Positions 30,961 to 40,286 are shown, numbered from the stretch's first letter. The stretch: DNA of 64,000 bases from Paraburkholderia heleia NBRC 101817 (GCF_000739775.1 NZ_BBJH01000025.1:1-64000); one strand, 5' to 3'. Numbers and translations: made by a program. The notes: generated by a model not told the origin, from the letters alone.

Positions 30961-32808
30961 TTAGAACCACGCGTCCTGCATGTCGAGCGTGGTGCGGTCG
31001 AGCGAGGCGAGCAGATCGAACTGCGCAGCCGTTTTCGGCAACTCCCATGCGAAGAAGTAGGCGGCGGCCGCGAGCTTGCCGTGATAGAAGTGCGCCTCGT
31101 CGCCGTGCGTTGTGTCGAGCGCCGCGCGTGCCACGAGCGCCTGTTCGAGCCACACCCAGGCGACGACCACGTGGCCGAACGCTTCCAGGTACACCGAAGC
31201 ATTGGCGAGTGTCACAGCCGGGTCGCCGGCTGCCCACAATTGCCGCGTGACTTGCGTGAGCCGCTCGAATGCGGCTGCGAGCGCATTGGCGTGGGCGGTC
31301 CCGTCTGCCGTGCCCGAAGCGTGCGCGCGTTCGAGCGTGGCTTGCACGCGCTGCGCGAAGATCCTGAGCGCCGCACCGTCCTTGATGACGACCTTGCGGC
31401 CGAGCAGGTCGAGCCCCTGAATGCCGTGCGTGCCTTCGTGGATCGGATTGAGACGGTTGTCGCGATAGAACTGCTCGACGTTGTACTCGCGCGTGTAGCC
31501 ATAACCGCCGTGCACCTGGATGGCGAGATCGTTGGCCGCGAGACACCATTGCGAAGGCCAGCTTTTCGCGATCGGCGTGAGCAGGTCCAGCAGCAGCGAG
31601 AGCGTCTCGCGTTCCGTGCCGCTGGCGGCGCCCGCTTCATCCACGAGTTTGGCGCACAAGAGGTTGAGCGCGAGCGCGCCTTCCACGTAGCTTTTTTGCG
31701 CGAGCAGCATGCGGCGCACGTCGGCGTGCTCCACGAGCCTGACCTGCGGCGAAGCCGGATCTTTGCCCGCGGCGCCCACAGGACGCCCTTGCGGACGGTT
31801 GCGCGCGTAATCGAGCGCATGCAGATAGCCGGTATAGCCGAGCATCGTCGCGCCGAGCCCCACACCGATGCGCGCCTCGTTCATCATGTGGAACATGTAC
31901 GCGAGCCCGTGGTGCGGCTCGCCCACGAGATAGCCGATCGCGCCCGCGCGGCCGCCCGGTGTGTGCCGCGTGCCTTCGCCGAAGTTCAGCAGGCAGTTCG
32001 TCGTGCCGCGATAACCCATCTTGTGATTGAGGCCCGCGAGCACGACGTCGTTGCTCTCGCCGCGCGAGCCGTCCTCGTTCACGAGGAACCGGGGCACGAC
32101 GAACAGCGAGATGCCTTTGACACCCGCAATGAGCTTGCCATCGGGGCCGGGAATCTTGGCGAGCACGAGGTGCACGATGTTCTCGGCAAGCTCGTGCTCG
32201 CCGCCCGAGATCCACATCTTGTTGCCGCGCAGACGATATTGCGCGCCGAGCGGAGAATCGCATTCGAAGTCGGCGCGCGTGGCGACATCCGAAAGCGACG
32301 ACCCCGCTTGCGGCTCGGAAAGGCACATCGTGCCGAAGTAGCGGCCTTCCAGTTCGGGGCGCACGAAGGTGTCGATCTGCTTTGCGCTGCCATGCGCGAG
32401 CAGCAGGTTCGCGTTGCCGATGGTGAGGAACGGATAGGCGCTCGTGCCGACGTTCGCCCCCTTGAACCACGCGAAGCCCGCCTTCTCGACGACGAGCGGC
32501 AACTGCATGCCGCCGTATTCGTAGTCCTGGCCCGCGGCCATCAGACCTGCGTCGCTGAACGCTTTCAACGCCGTCTTCACCTCGGGGATGATCGTGACCG
32601 TTTCGCCGTCGAAGTGCGGCTCGTGCTGATCGTTCTTCTTGTTGTGCGGCGCGAAGAGGTCAGTGGCGATTTTTTCGCAGGTGTCGAGCGCGGCGTCGAA
32701 GGTCTCGCGCGTGTGATCGGCGTAGCGCGGAATACGCGTGAGGCTTTCGACATCGAGCCATTCATGGAGCAGGAAATTCAGATCGCGGCGGGAAAGGATC
32801 AGCGACAT
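30961..32808 (-). CDS. Acyl-CoA dehydrogenase, large C-terminally extended type
   Basis: 615 residues, longer than classic 380-residue enzymes because of an N-terminal segment and a C-terminal domain (about 480-615), as in DmdC-like and FadE-like proteins. FAD-binding motifs MCLSEPQAGSSLSDVATRA and NKMWISGGEHEL are present. The catalytic base should be Glu in NPIHEGTHGIQGLDLLGRK (about 430). It oxidises an acyl-CoA thioester in the first step of beta-oxidation; chain length is unknown. The start at 32808 (MSLILSRRDLNFLL) is standard. A near-perfect 20-bp palindrome lies 49 bp upstream. Confidence 0.93.
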   Translation of the reverse strand: MSLILSRRDLNFLLHEWLDVESLTRIPRYADHTRETFDAALDTCEKIATDLFAPHNKKNDQHEPHFDGETVTIIPEVKTALKAFSDAGLMAAGQDYEYGGMQLPLVVEKAGFAWFKGANVGTSAYPFLTIGNANLLLAHGSAKQIDTFVRPELEGRYFGTMCLSEPQAGSSLSDVATRADFECDSPLGAQYRLRGNKMWISGGEHELAENIVHLVLAKIPGPDGKLIAGVKGISLFVVPRFLVNEDGSRGESNDVVLAGLNHKMGYRGTTNCLLNFGEGTRHTPGGRAGAIGYLVGEPHHGLAYMFHMMNEARIGVGLGATMLGYTGYLHALDYARNRPQGRPVGAAGKDPASPQVRLVEHADVRRMLLAQKSYVEGALALNLLCAKLVDEAGAASGTERETLSLLLDLLTPIAKSWPSQWCLAANDLAIQVHGGYGYTREYNVEQFYRDNRLNPIHEGTHGIQGLDLLGRKVVIKDGAALRIFAQRVQATLERAHASGTADGTAHANALAAAFERLTQVTRQLWAAGDPAVTLANASVYLEAFGHVVVAWVWLEQALVARAALDTTHGDEAHFYHGKLAAAAYFFAWELPKTAAQFDLLASLDRTTLDMQDAWF

Positions 32809-32856
32809 GGCGGAACGGTCTCGCATCATGAGTGAGAAGGCGCCTAGCGTACCTAA

Positions 32857-32876
32857 AATAGAACGATCGTGCTATT
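32857..32876. promoter_or_regulatory. Palindromic operator upstream of the acyl-CoA dehydrogenase
   Basis: AATAGAACGATCGTGCTATT is a 20-bp palindrome with one mismatched pair and the core ACGATCGT. Such ACGATCGT-centred sites are bound by TetR-type fatty-acid regulators in beta-proteobacteria. It probably overlaps the promoter; the regulator is not encoded next door. Confidence 0.6.
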
Positions 32877-33313
32877 GGTGGTTGCTCCAACGCCACCACG
32901 GTCTCCATGCCCAAATAAATGGGGCGCGTGCCGCGAAGAGGAAAAGAATTGGACCAGGGTGCTGAAAAGGTCTGCAAAAAACTTGTCCCGTAAAGGGGTT
33001 TCCTGAAGTTTCTCCATGTGCTGCCGTAAACGCGTGCGCGGGTCCCGATTTTCTTGTCGAGCTCGCCAACGAGTCGCGCCGACGCCATGACGGCGGCTCT
33101 TTTTGCAGCCGAATTGAATCAGGCGCATCAAGGTCCACCAGCCGCCGCCGCATTAACGCCTACCTGCAACTTTTTTCTCATCCAAATGCCGTTCATGCTG
33201 GCAGATTCGCCAGATCGCGCGCGCCATGCACGAGGTGTCCGGCCTCGTCGCATTGTCGTGATCATGTCGTGCGGCGCCCGGGGTGAACGAGTGGTGAACA
33301 AGGAGATCCTTCC
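32877..33313. other. Non-coding leader region of the MHYT-GGDEF-EAL gene
   Basis: About 440 bp without a credible gene. It contains the candidate FliA promoter (33004-33030). An 87-codon frame near 33054-33317 reads through but has no protein-like features. Confidence 0.4.
33004..33030 (+). promoter_or_regulatory. Candidate sigma-28 (FliA) promoter
   Basis: TGAAGTTT, 11 bp, GCCGTAAA. The consensus is TAAAGTTT-N11-GCCGATAA, so the spacing is exact and 13 of 16 bases match. It faces the MHYT-GGDEF-EAL gene but is 284 bp from its start codon, so the mRNA leader would be long. Confidence 0.5.
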
Positions 33314-35413
33314 ATGATGAGCGTGGCGGGCTGCATCGTCTACAAGCACAATCTGTGGCTCGTCGTAGTCGCGTTGCTGATCTGCGCCGCGGGCTCGTGG
33401 GTCACTGCGCGGCTCGTTCTGCGCGCGTTCGCCACGCGTTCGCGGCAGCGCATGGGCTGGTCGTTCATCGGGGCCGTCGTTGCCGCCGCCGATATCTGGT
33501 GCACGCACTTCGTCGCCATGCTCGGCTTCGAACCGGGCGTGCCGATCGCCTTCGATCCCGTGCTGACCATCACGTCGCTGCTCATCGCGCTCGTGGGCAG
33601 TTTCGCCGGGTTTCTGCTCGCCACGAGCCAGGCCGCGAACCGTCTCACGCGCGCGGCGCCCGCGCTCGGCGGCGCGGTCGTCGGGCTGGCGGTCGCGCTC
33701 ATGCATTACGCGGGCATGCTCGCGTATCGCGTGGAAGGCATCGTGATCTGGAATCGCATTGGAATCGCCTTGTCGATCGTGTTTGCGGTCTCGATCAGCG
33801 GGCTTGCGCTGCACCTCGCCGGCGCGGCCGCAAGGCGCCTGCAGGCGAACGCGGCGAGCGCCGGCGCGTCCGCGCGTCTCGTGGCGGGTGTGCTCGCCCT
33901 CGCCATCGCCGCGCTGCATTTCACCGGCATGTCCGCGTTCCAGGTCGTGCCGATGCCGATCGACGGACACTTTTCGAATCCTGCCGCGCTGCATGCGCTC
34001 GCGCTCGCCGTGGCGTGCATGGCGCTCGTGATCGCGGGCGCGGGCTGCGTGAGCTTCCTGCTTGACGACAGCGTGCGCGCCGAATCCGTCGAGCATCTGC
34101 GCACGATGGCGATGAGCGACATGCTCACCGGCTTGCCCAATCGCGCGAGCTTCAACGCACGCATCGACGCCGAACTGGCGCGCACGCAGGACACGCGCAA
34201 GCTCGCGCTCATCGGCATCGACCTGAACCGCTTCAAGGAAATCAACGACCTGCACGGCCATCATGCCGGCGACGAAGTGCTGCGCATTCTGGCGCGGCGT
34301 CTTTCGAGCCTGATGCGCGAAGGCGAGTTCGTTGCGCGCATGGGCGGCGACGAGTTCGTGGCGCTCACGCGTTTCGCCTCGCGCGAGGAACTCGGCGATC
34401 TGCTCTCGCGCCTCGAAACGGCGCTGTACCGGCCGGTGCGATACGACGACGCCGAACTGCTCTCGGGGGCGAGCCTTGGCGTCGCCATCTACCCCGACGA
34501 CGCCACCACCAAGACCGTGCTCATCAACAACGCCGACCTCGCCATGTACCGCGCGAAGGCGGACCTCTCGCAGTCGGTGTGCTTCTACGAGCCGGCGATG
34601 GACGAGATCGCGCGGGCGCGCCGCTCGCTCACGCACGACTTGCGCGAGGCGCTCGCGCGTGGGCAGCTGAGCGTGCACTACCAGGTGCAGACCTCGATCG
34701 CGAACGGCGAAATTTGCGGCTATGAAGCGCTGCTGCGCTGGGAGCATCCGCGGCTCGGCTTCATCTCGCCTGCCGAATTCATCCCGCTCGCCGAGGAGAA
34801 TGGCCTCATTCTCGGTATCGGCGCGTGGGTGCTGCGCGAGGCATGCACGCGTGCCGTTTCGTGGTCGCCGCCTTACAAGGTGGCCGTGAATCTTTCGCCC
34901 GTGCAGTTTGCGCACGCGGACCTGCCGAAGCTCGTCGAGACCGTGCTGGTCGAGACTGGCCTCGCGCCCGAGCGGCTGGAACTGGAACTCACCGAGACGA
35001 CCATTTTCGCGGACCGCGAGCGCTCGCTCGACGTGCTGCAGCGGATCAAGGCGATCGGCGTGAGTATCGCGCTGGACGACTTCGGCACCGGCTACTCGTC
35101 GCTCGACACGCTGCGCTCGTTCCCCTTCGACAAGATCAAGCTCGACCAGTCCTTCATAAGCGAGGCCGGATCGAGCCGCCAGGCCACCGCGATCATTCGC
35201 GCGGTGCTCGCGCTCGGCAAGAGTCTCGGCATTCCGGTGCTGGCCGAAGGCATCGAAACCGAGGCGCAGTTCACGCTGCTCGCCGACGAGGGCTGCGACG
35301 AAGTGCAAGGGTATCTGCTCGGCCGCCCGGCGCCGCTCAGCCATCTCGTGGCGAGCGGACAGCTGTCGCTCCTCGCCGACGACGAACAAGCGCTGAGCGC
35401 CGTGCGAGGGTAA
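33314..35413 (+). CDS. MHYT-GGDEF-EAL membrane c-di-GMP signalling protein
   Basis: 699 residues. The N-terminal MHYT domain (about 10-245) has seven hydrophobic helices with the repeated motifs THFVAML, MHYAGML and LHFTGMS, thought to bind copper and sense gas. Then GGDEF (about 265-425) with an intact RMGGDEF active site, and EAL (about 440-690) with intact YEALLRWEHP, ELTETTIF, LDDFGTGYSSL and EGIETEAQ. Both enzymatic halves look active, so it may switch between making and breaking c-di-GMP. The start has AAGGAG 9 nt upstream. A FliA-like promoter suggests a link to motility. Confidence 0.94.
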   Translation: MMSVAGCIVYKHNLWLVVVALLICAAGSWVTARLVLRAFATRSRQRMGWSFIGAVVAAADIWCTHFVAMLGFEPGVPIAFDPVLTITSLLIALVGSFAGFLLATSQAANRLTRAAPALGGAVVGLAVALMHYAGMLAYRVEGIVIWNRIGIALSIVFAVSISGLALHLAGAAARRLQANAASAGASARLVAGVLALAIAALHFTGMSAFQVVPMPIDGHFSNPAALHALALAVACMALVIAGAGCVSFLLDDSVRAESVEHLRTMAMSDMLTGLPNRASFNARIDAELARTQDTRKLALIGIDLNRFKEINDLHGHHAGDEVLRILARRLSSLMREGEFVARMGGDEFVALTRFASREELGDLLSRLETALYRPVRYDDAELLSGASLGVAIYPDDATTKTVLINNADLAMYRAKADLSQSVCFYEPAMDEIARARRSLTHDLREALARGQLSVHYQVQTSIANGEICGYEALLRWEHPRLGFISPAEFIPLAEENGLILGIGAWVLREACTRAVSWSPPYKVAVNLSPVQFAHADLPKLVETVLVETGLAPERLELELTETTIFADRERSLDVLQRIKAIGVSIALDDFGTGYSSLDTLRSFPFDKIKLDQSFISEAGSSRQATAIIRAVLALGKSLGIPVLAEGIETEAQFTLLADEGCDEVQGYLLGRPAPLSHLVASGQLSLLADDEQALSAVRG

Positions 35414-35447
35414 ACGCTTTCGCCACCGCCGTAAAACGCTCCCCTGG

Positions 35448-36209
35448 TCAGGCGTGCGTGAGCGTTCTTCGCAGTGCCGCGAAGAACAGCTCCGACTGCA
35501 ATCGCTCGCTCTGAATCTGGTCGGCCACGCGCTGCGCGAGATCGGCCGCCACGGGCCGTAATGTACGTCCGGTGGAGCCCGCGAGCACCTGCGCGGCGCA
35601 CGCGCGTTCCAGGTAATAGAGGTCGTCGAACGCGTAGTCGATGCGCTCGCCGCACACCACCACGCCGTGGTTGCCGAGGAAGCCGATATCCTTGCCGGCG
35701 AGCGCATGCGCAATGCGCTCGCCTTCCTCGGGGCCGAGCGCGAGCCCGTTGTACTCGCGGTCGAGCGCGACGCGGCCGTGGTAGCGCATGGCGTTCTGCG
35801 ACAAGGTCGTATCGAGCCCGCAGTCCTCCGTGAGGGTGAGGGCGGTGGCGTACGGCATGTGGGTATGCAGCACGCAGGCCTTTTTTGCGATTCCATGGAT
35901 GGCGGCGTGGATAAACATCGCCGTCGGCTCTACGGCGTGGCGGCCCGCCACTACGCCCCCCTGTGCGTCGACGATGACGATATCGTCGGCCATCACCTCG
36001 CTCCACATCAGGCCGCGCGGGTTCAGCAGAAAGAGGCCGTTTTGGCCGGGAAGCTCGACGCTGAAGTGATTGCAGACGCCTTCACCCAGGCCGAAATGCG
36101 CGGCGGCACGCAGCGCGAGCGCGAGGTCGGCGCGCAGCGTCGCGACTTCCGGGTCGTGGAACAACTCCATGTGTTCAATGGCTCCGGCATGATGCACTGC
36201 GTGGCTCAT
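35448..36209 (-). CDS. Class II aldolase/adducin family protein
   Basis: 253 residues. Zn ligands are visible: HTHMPYAT (His pair near 118-120) and GNHGVVV (His near 180); the phosphate-binding region is GVCNHFSVELPG near 45. Family members include fuculose-1-phosphate aldolase and decarboxylases; this subgroup is often found in carbohydrate or carboxylic-acid catabolism, so the substrate is uncertain. The ATG at 36209 has CAGGAG upstream. Single gene convergent with the MHYT-GGDEF-EAL gene. Confidence 0.9.
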   Translation of the reverse strand: MSHAVHHAGAIEHMELFHDPEVATLRADLALALRAAAHFGLGEGVCNHFSVELPGQNGLFLLNPRGLMWSEVMADDIVIVDAQGGVVAGRHAVEPTAMFIHAAIHGIAKKACVLHTHMPYATALTLTEDCGLDTTLSQNAMRYHGRVALDREYNGLALGPEEGERIAHALAGKDIGFLGNHGVVVCGERIDYAFDDLYYLERACAAQVLAGSTGRTLRPVAADLAQRVADQIQSERLQSELFFAALRRTLTHA

Positions 36210-36388
36210 GGATCGTGGCTCCTGTTTTTCAGATGACCGCGTTACGTTGTTGTCCGGGAAGCATAGCTCGCGCGTGCGTTCAGTGTACGGGCCGATGTTG
36301 CGCACCGCGAAACGCGGCGCCCGTGCGGGCGTCGGCAGCGGCTCGAAGCGGCCCGTTCCAGACGGCCCAATCCTGTGAACACCTCCCC

Positions 36389-36414
36389 TTAATCCCGGCT
36401 TTTCGAGCGATTAA
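36389..36414. promoter_or_regulatory. Dyad upstream of kfrA-like gene
   Basis: TTAATC and GATTAA arms 14 bp apart, extended outside by imperfect CACC-TCCCC / GGGGGGTGG arms (36380-36425). It lies about 60 bp upstream of the ATG at 36480. KfrA proteins repress their own promoters, so it is a candidate operator. Confidence 0.45.
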
Positions 36415-36479
36415 CCGGGGGGTGGTTGCCTGACAATCTCTAGAAACGCGGGGTGGGCTCGCACTTTATCGAGGCAGAT

Positions 36480-37916
36480 ATGTCAAGCAGCAGCATTGCG
36501 ATCACGGACGAACTGGTTGCTGAAATCGCGAACCGGATGGCCGACGAGGGCCAGAAGGTTTCTCCCATGGCCATCTGGTCCGAAGTTCATACCGGCTCGG
36601 TGGTCGCAGTGGCTGCCTCGCTGCGCAAGTGGCGCGAAGAGCGCGCGCCGCGCCTGCAGCAGGTCGTCGAGCGCCCCGCATTGCCGGAAACCGTGACTGT
36701 CACGATGCGCGACGCGCTCGACCGGCTGTGGACGTCGGCCCAGGACGAGGCCGAGCGCGCCGTGGCGCGCCGCCTGCAGTCGATGCGCGAGCGCGTCGAG
36801 GACGCGTGCAACGAGCGCGACAACGCGCTCGAGGAATTGCAGACGACCGTCCAGGAACTCGACGCCCTGCAGGTCCAGCTCGACAAGATGACGCGCGCCT
36901 ACGAGACCAAGGCCGATGCCGGGTCGGGTCTGGAGGAAGACATCGCGAGCGCGATTCAGCGCGCGGACGCTGCGGAAAAGCGCGCCGAGGAACTGGCCGG
37001 GCGCGTTACGGCGCTCGAGGCAGAACTGGAGCGCGCGCTCGCCGAACTGGCCGCCGAGCGCGAAGCGCACGCGAGCCAGGCCGCCGAAGCCGAAGCGGCA
37101 GCAGCAGCGGCCGCGGCGAGCGAGCAGGCCGAGCCGGCAGCCTTGACCGGGAACGACGAAGCGGAGCGCGCAGCGCGGGAAGCCGCCCATGCGGAAGCGG
37201 TGGCGAAGCTCGAAGGCGAACTGGAAGCGATTCGCGCGGCGCTGCAGGCCGAGCAGGAAGCGCACGCGGCCCAGCGTGAACAGGCCGCCGGTGCGCAGGC
37301 CGAGCGGGATGCCGCCGCAACCGAATTGCTGAATGCGCAGCAGCAGCTCGCCAGCCTGAGCGACGAGCGCACGGCCGACGCCTCCGAAATCGCACGTCTC
37401 ACGGCGAGCCTGACCGAGGCGCAGGAGCGCGCCGACGCCGCGCAACAGCGCGCGACCGAACTCGCCGAACTGGGCGAATTCGCCGGCGCCGCGGCGTCGA
37501 GCGAAGCCGCCGAGGGCGCAGCCGAGGCACAGCCCGCGACTGCCGATCCCGAAGAAGTCGAGGCGCTGAAGGCCCAGCTCGCCGGCGAGACAGCGAGGCA
37601 CGCCGCCGCGATTAGCGATGCGCGCGAGAACATCAAGCGCTGGTCCGAGTACGCGAACGGACTGAAGCAGCAACTGGCCCAGGCCAACGAAAAGGCGATC
37701 GTCGGTCTCGCCCGCAGCGCCGGCGAAGCCTCGCTGAGCCGCCGCCTCGCCGCCGAGCTGGGCCAGGTCGTGCCGGAGCATGAACTGCTGCGCAAGGAAT
37801 CCCAGCAACAAGTGGTCGTCGAAGCGGTCAGCGCCCATCTCGAGCAGCAGGGCTATGCCTACGACGCCAAGACCGGCATGGTGACGAAGCTGAGCACCGA
37901 GAACGCGCCGGCCTGA
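36480..37916 (+). CDS. KfrA-like DNA-binding coiled-coil protein
   Basis: 478 residues. The N-terminal 110 match the KfrA_N region: ITDELVAEIANRMADEGQKVSPMAIWSEV-type start, VAASLRKWREERAP. A very long Ala/Glu-rich alpha-helical coiled coil follows (about 110-420), then a conserved end (SLSRRLAAELGQVVPEH...QQVVVEAVSAHLEQQGYAYD). Plasmid KfrA binds its own operator and helps stable inheritance, possibly as a filament near the nucleoid. Its presence 30 kb from rep supports a plasmid ancestry of the replicon. An alternative GTG start lies 9 codons upstream. Confidence 0.88.
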   Translation: MSSSSIAITDELVAEIANRMADEGQKVSPMAIWSEVHTGSVVAVAASLRKWREERAPRLQQVVERPALPETVTVTMRDALDRLWTSAQDEAERAVARRLQSMRERVEDACNERDNALEELQTTVQELDALQVQLDKMTRAYETKADAGSGLEEDIASAIQRADAAEKRAEELAGRVTALEAELERALAELAAEREAHASQAAEAEAAAAAAAASEQAEPAALTGNDEAERAAREAAHAEAVAKLEGELEAIRAALQAEQEAHAAQREQAAGAQAERDAAATELLNAQQQLASLSDERTADASEIARLTASLTEAQERADAAQQRATELAELGEFAGAAASSEAAEGAAEAQPATADPEEVEALKAQLAGETARHAAAISDARENIKRWSEYANGLKQQLAQANEKAIVGLARSAGEASLSRRLAAELGQVVPEHELLRKESQQQVVVEAVSAHLEQQGYAYDAKTGMVTKLSTENAPA

Positions 37917-37942
37917 GCACAGCCGTAGACCGTCCGCTTGAT

Positions 37943-37966
37943 GGCGCACCGCGCGCGCGGTGCGCC
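37943..37966. repeat. 24-bp GC palindrome after kfrA-like gene
   Basis: GGCGCACC-GCGCGCGC-GGTGCGCC is a perfect palindrome 27 bp past the stop. It can form a hairpin just before the terminator and may serve as an mRNA-stabilising or pause structure. Confidence 0.5.
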
Positions 37967-37982
37967 AAGCCGTTTCTCCGTG

Positions 37983-38010
37983 ACCGCTGCCTGAGTGCAG
38001 CGGTTTTTTT
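37983..38010 (+). terminator. Rho-independent terminator of kfrA-like gene
   Basis: ACCGCTGC-CTGAGT-GCAGCGGT is an 8-bp stem followed by seven T. It ends the plus-strand transcript before the convergent pirin-fusion gene. Confidence 0.9.
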
Positions 38011-38062
38011 CGCCCTTCCCGATGGCTTCGACAGGTCGTTCAAGCGTCAGCTTTGGCAGCGC

Positions 38063-39304
38063 TTACTGTGCCGTAATGTGTTGCTCCTTCACGGCCAGCT
38101 GTCCAAAGCGCCCGCTGTTGAAGTCTTCTACCGCCTCGCGAATCTCTTCGGTCGTGTTCATGACAAACGGGCCATGCGCAGCGACGGGTTCGTCGATGGG
38201 TTCGCCGCTCAACATCAGAACGACTGCGTCGCTCATGGCGTCGAGCTGGACGTCGGTGCCCTCTCGTGCGAGGAGAACCAGTTGCGCGTCGCTGATGACC
38301 CGCTCGTCGCCGTTGACGCGAACCTGGCCTCGCAGCACGACTGGCGCGAGCGTGCGGCCCGCCGGTAGCGTCAACGCTGCGCCACGCCCTGCGTTGAGCC
38401 GCACATCCCAGACATCCATCGGCGTGAAGGTGTGCGCTGGCCCCGCCTTGCCCGCGAAGTTGCCGGCGATCACGCGCACCTGTCCTGCGCCTGCCGGCAG
38501 GTCCACTGACGGAATCTGGCTGGCCACGATGCTCTGGTAGCCGGGGGCCGTCATCTTGTGCTTCGCCGGCAGATTGACCCAGAGCTGCACCATCTCGAGC
38601 GTCCCGCCTGTTTTCGCGAACGCGCGCGAGTGGAACTCCTCATGCAGAATGCCAGCGCCCGCCGTCATCCACTGCACATCGCCGGGACCGATCTGGCCAC
38701 CGCTACCCGTTGAGTCGAGGTGCTCCAGCTCGCCCTCGTACACGATAGTCACGGTTTCGAAGCCACGGTGCGGATGCTGCCCAACACCCAGCCGGCGGCC
38801 CGTCGGCGCAAAGCTTTTCGGTCCCGCGTACCTGTTGCAACTCAAGGCGGGCGTGAAGACGTCGCCCGGCTGCAAGCCGCCTTTGGTCCGGGAGTCGGCA
38901 TCCTCGTGTTTGCGCGGTGCGTGCGCTCGCGCCGACGCGCCGGTTACACGCCCCACGCGGCTTTCTCGTGGGGTTCGTTCTGGGAATACCCGGCCGATAT
39001 CGACTACGTCGGCGCAGGCACCGAGTGGCGCGGCGGGTGTGAACCGGCTCGCGTCGTATGAAAAGGACAGGCTCCGGAGGAAGAACGCGTTGTGGACGCC
39101 ACCGATCAGGCCCCGAAATACGACTGCGCCGAGTCCCGTGACGATGCCTACCAGGAATGCATGGAAACACAGCTTGTAGAGGCCTACCGGATTCGTGTCG
39201 TCGTCTCGCACGGCGGCGGGGGCGGCGCTCACGGCTGCCATCCGCACCGCCTGGCGAGCTGCCTTTCCTGTGCTGTCTGATCCTCCGCCGTGGTCCATTG
39301 CCAT
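38063..39304 (-). CDS. In-frame chimera: ClC channel stub fused to pirin
   Basis: 413 residues. About 1-95 read as the start of a ClC chloride channel (GLYKLCFHAFLVGIVTGLGAVVFRGLIGG..., FLRSLSFSYDASRFTPA, one membrane helix); the rest of that channel is missing. After an unrecognised 50-residue joint, residues about 150-413 are pirin: VGQHPHRGFETVTIVYEGE (metal His-x-His and Glu), GDVQWMTAGAGILHEEFHS, and the cupin C-terminus with SGEPIDEPVAAHGPFVMN. Pirins are Fe-binding cupins, often quercetinase-like. The pirin N-terminus looks replaced. It may be a functional pirin with a spurious membrane anchor, or a decayed gene. Neighbours are also damaged. Confidence 0.65.
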   Translation of the reverse strand: MAMDHGGGSDSTGKAARQAVRMAAVSAAPAAVRDDDTNPVGLYKLCFHAFLVGIVTGLGAVVFRGLIGGVHNAFFLRSLSFSYDASRFTPAAPLGACADVVDIGRVFPERTPRESRVGRVTGASARAHAPRKHEDADSRTKGGLQPGDVFTPALSCNRYAGPKSFAPTGRRLGVGQHPHRGFETVTIVYEGELEHLDSTGSGGQIGPGDVQWMTAGAGILHEEFHSRAFAKTGGTLEMVQLWVNLPAKHKMTAPGYQSIVASQIPSVDLPAGAGQVRVIAGNFAGKAGPAHTFTPMDVWDVRLNAGRGAALTLPAGRTLAPVVLRGQVRVNGDERVISDAQLVLLAREGTDVQLDAMSDAVVLMLSGEPIDEPVAAHGPFVMNTTEEIREAVEDFNSGRFGQLAVKEQHITAQ

Positions 39305-40286
39305 GTGCTCCTTGTGCGCGCAGCTGAGAGTCGAAGTCCTGGCTGGTGCTATCCATCCGGGCCATCATGGCTGATGTTTCGCCGCGACTCAGTGACGATC
39401 GAAGCGCGAGCAGAAGGACAATAACGCTCCAGATCGCGACCACGAGAATGTCCCAGCCGAAGGTGATCAACCCGCGGCCGCCACCGATTCCCCCGAGCCA
39501 CGATAGCAGCCACAGCCCACCGAACCAGGGAAGCAGCCAGGCGATGTGGCGCCAGCCGAAATCGTGAGCGGAGCGCCGTGCGATGTTGGCAGTTTCACCG
39601 CCCAGGTCGATCGCCGTACGAAAGCCCAGGTAGCTGAACACAATCCCTGCGGCGGGCAGCGCCGTGAACATTCCCGAGAGCTTGTAGCTGTCTGGTGCCG
39701 CGTGCATCACGTTCCAGTGCGTGCTTGCCGTCATCAGCGCGACGATCGTGACGAGCGGTACAAGCACTTTCCACCAGGTGATGGTCGAGTTGACGTTAAG
39801 CAGCCAGCGCACCACCATCAGATTCAGCAAGGCCGTGACGCCAAGAAGGGCGGCGCAGGTGATGAAGCCCGTGAGCGTCGGGAGTCCCGAGCTGCCGGGG
39901 TGAATGAACCATGGGAGATAGTTGTTCGCGTACGTGACGATTGCCTCCGCCTCAACCGCAGGTACGGGCACATAGGCCAGGAAGAGGAGCCAGCACCAAA
40001 GCTGGCCGAGCCCTTCACCATGGCTGGCATGGCTCATATGGACGAGTGCACCGCTTCGCGGGAAAAGGGCGGCGAGCTCCGCGAAGCACAGTGCAATCAG
40101 CATGATGATGACGGCACCGATGATCCAGCTGCCGATACTCAGCGGACCGGCGATACGCGAGGCGTGATATGCGCCGGACAGCCAGCCCGAGCCAATCATG
40201 CTGGTCGTGCTGGCAAACAGAAGCCCTACGATTCCGGCGTCGCGCCGGAGTTTGCCTTCGAGGGTCAGGCTTGAGGGTGTGCCCAT
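39305..40286 (-). pseudogene. APC-family amino-acid permease with internal deletion
   Basis: Starts normally at 40286 with AAGGAG upstream and MGTPSSLTLEGKLRRDAGIV..., TM1 ASTTSMIGSGWL, TM2-3 LIALCFAELAALFPRSGALV, then TM helices to about residue 240 (YLGFRTAIDLGGETAN, the TM6 motif). Directly after this it jumps to a C-terminal-like segment (GLITFGWDILVVAIWSV). Roughly 150-200 residues (TM7-10) are absent. The frame then reads on without a stop to 38703, out of frame with the downstream chimera. Transport activity is unlikely. The break falls next to the ClC stub, so one rearrangement probably damaged both. Confidence 0.7.

Noticed and set aside
30862..32835. 657-codon plus-strand open frame
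   Set aside because: Antisense to the acyl-CoA dehydrogenase; no start signal or protein pattern.
33054..33317. 87-codon ORF before the MHYT-GGDEF-EAL gene
   Set aside because: No ribosome site, no domain; lies in the mRNA leader.
33128..35896. 922-codon minus-strand open frame
   Set aside because: Antisense to the MHYT-GGDEF-EAL gene, whose domains are unmistakable; the reverse reading is low-complexity.
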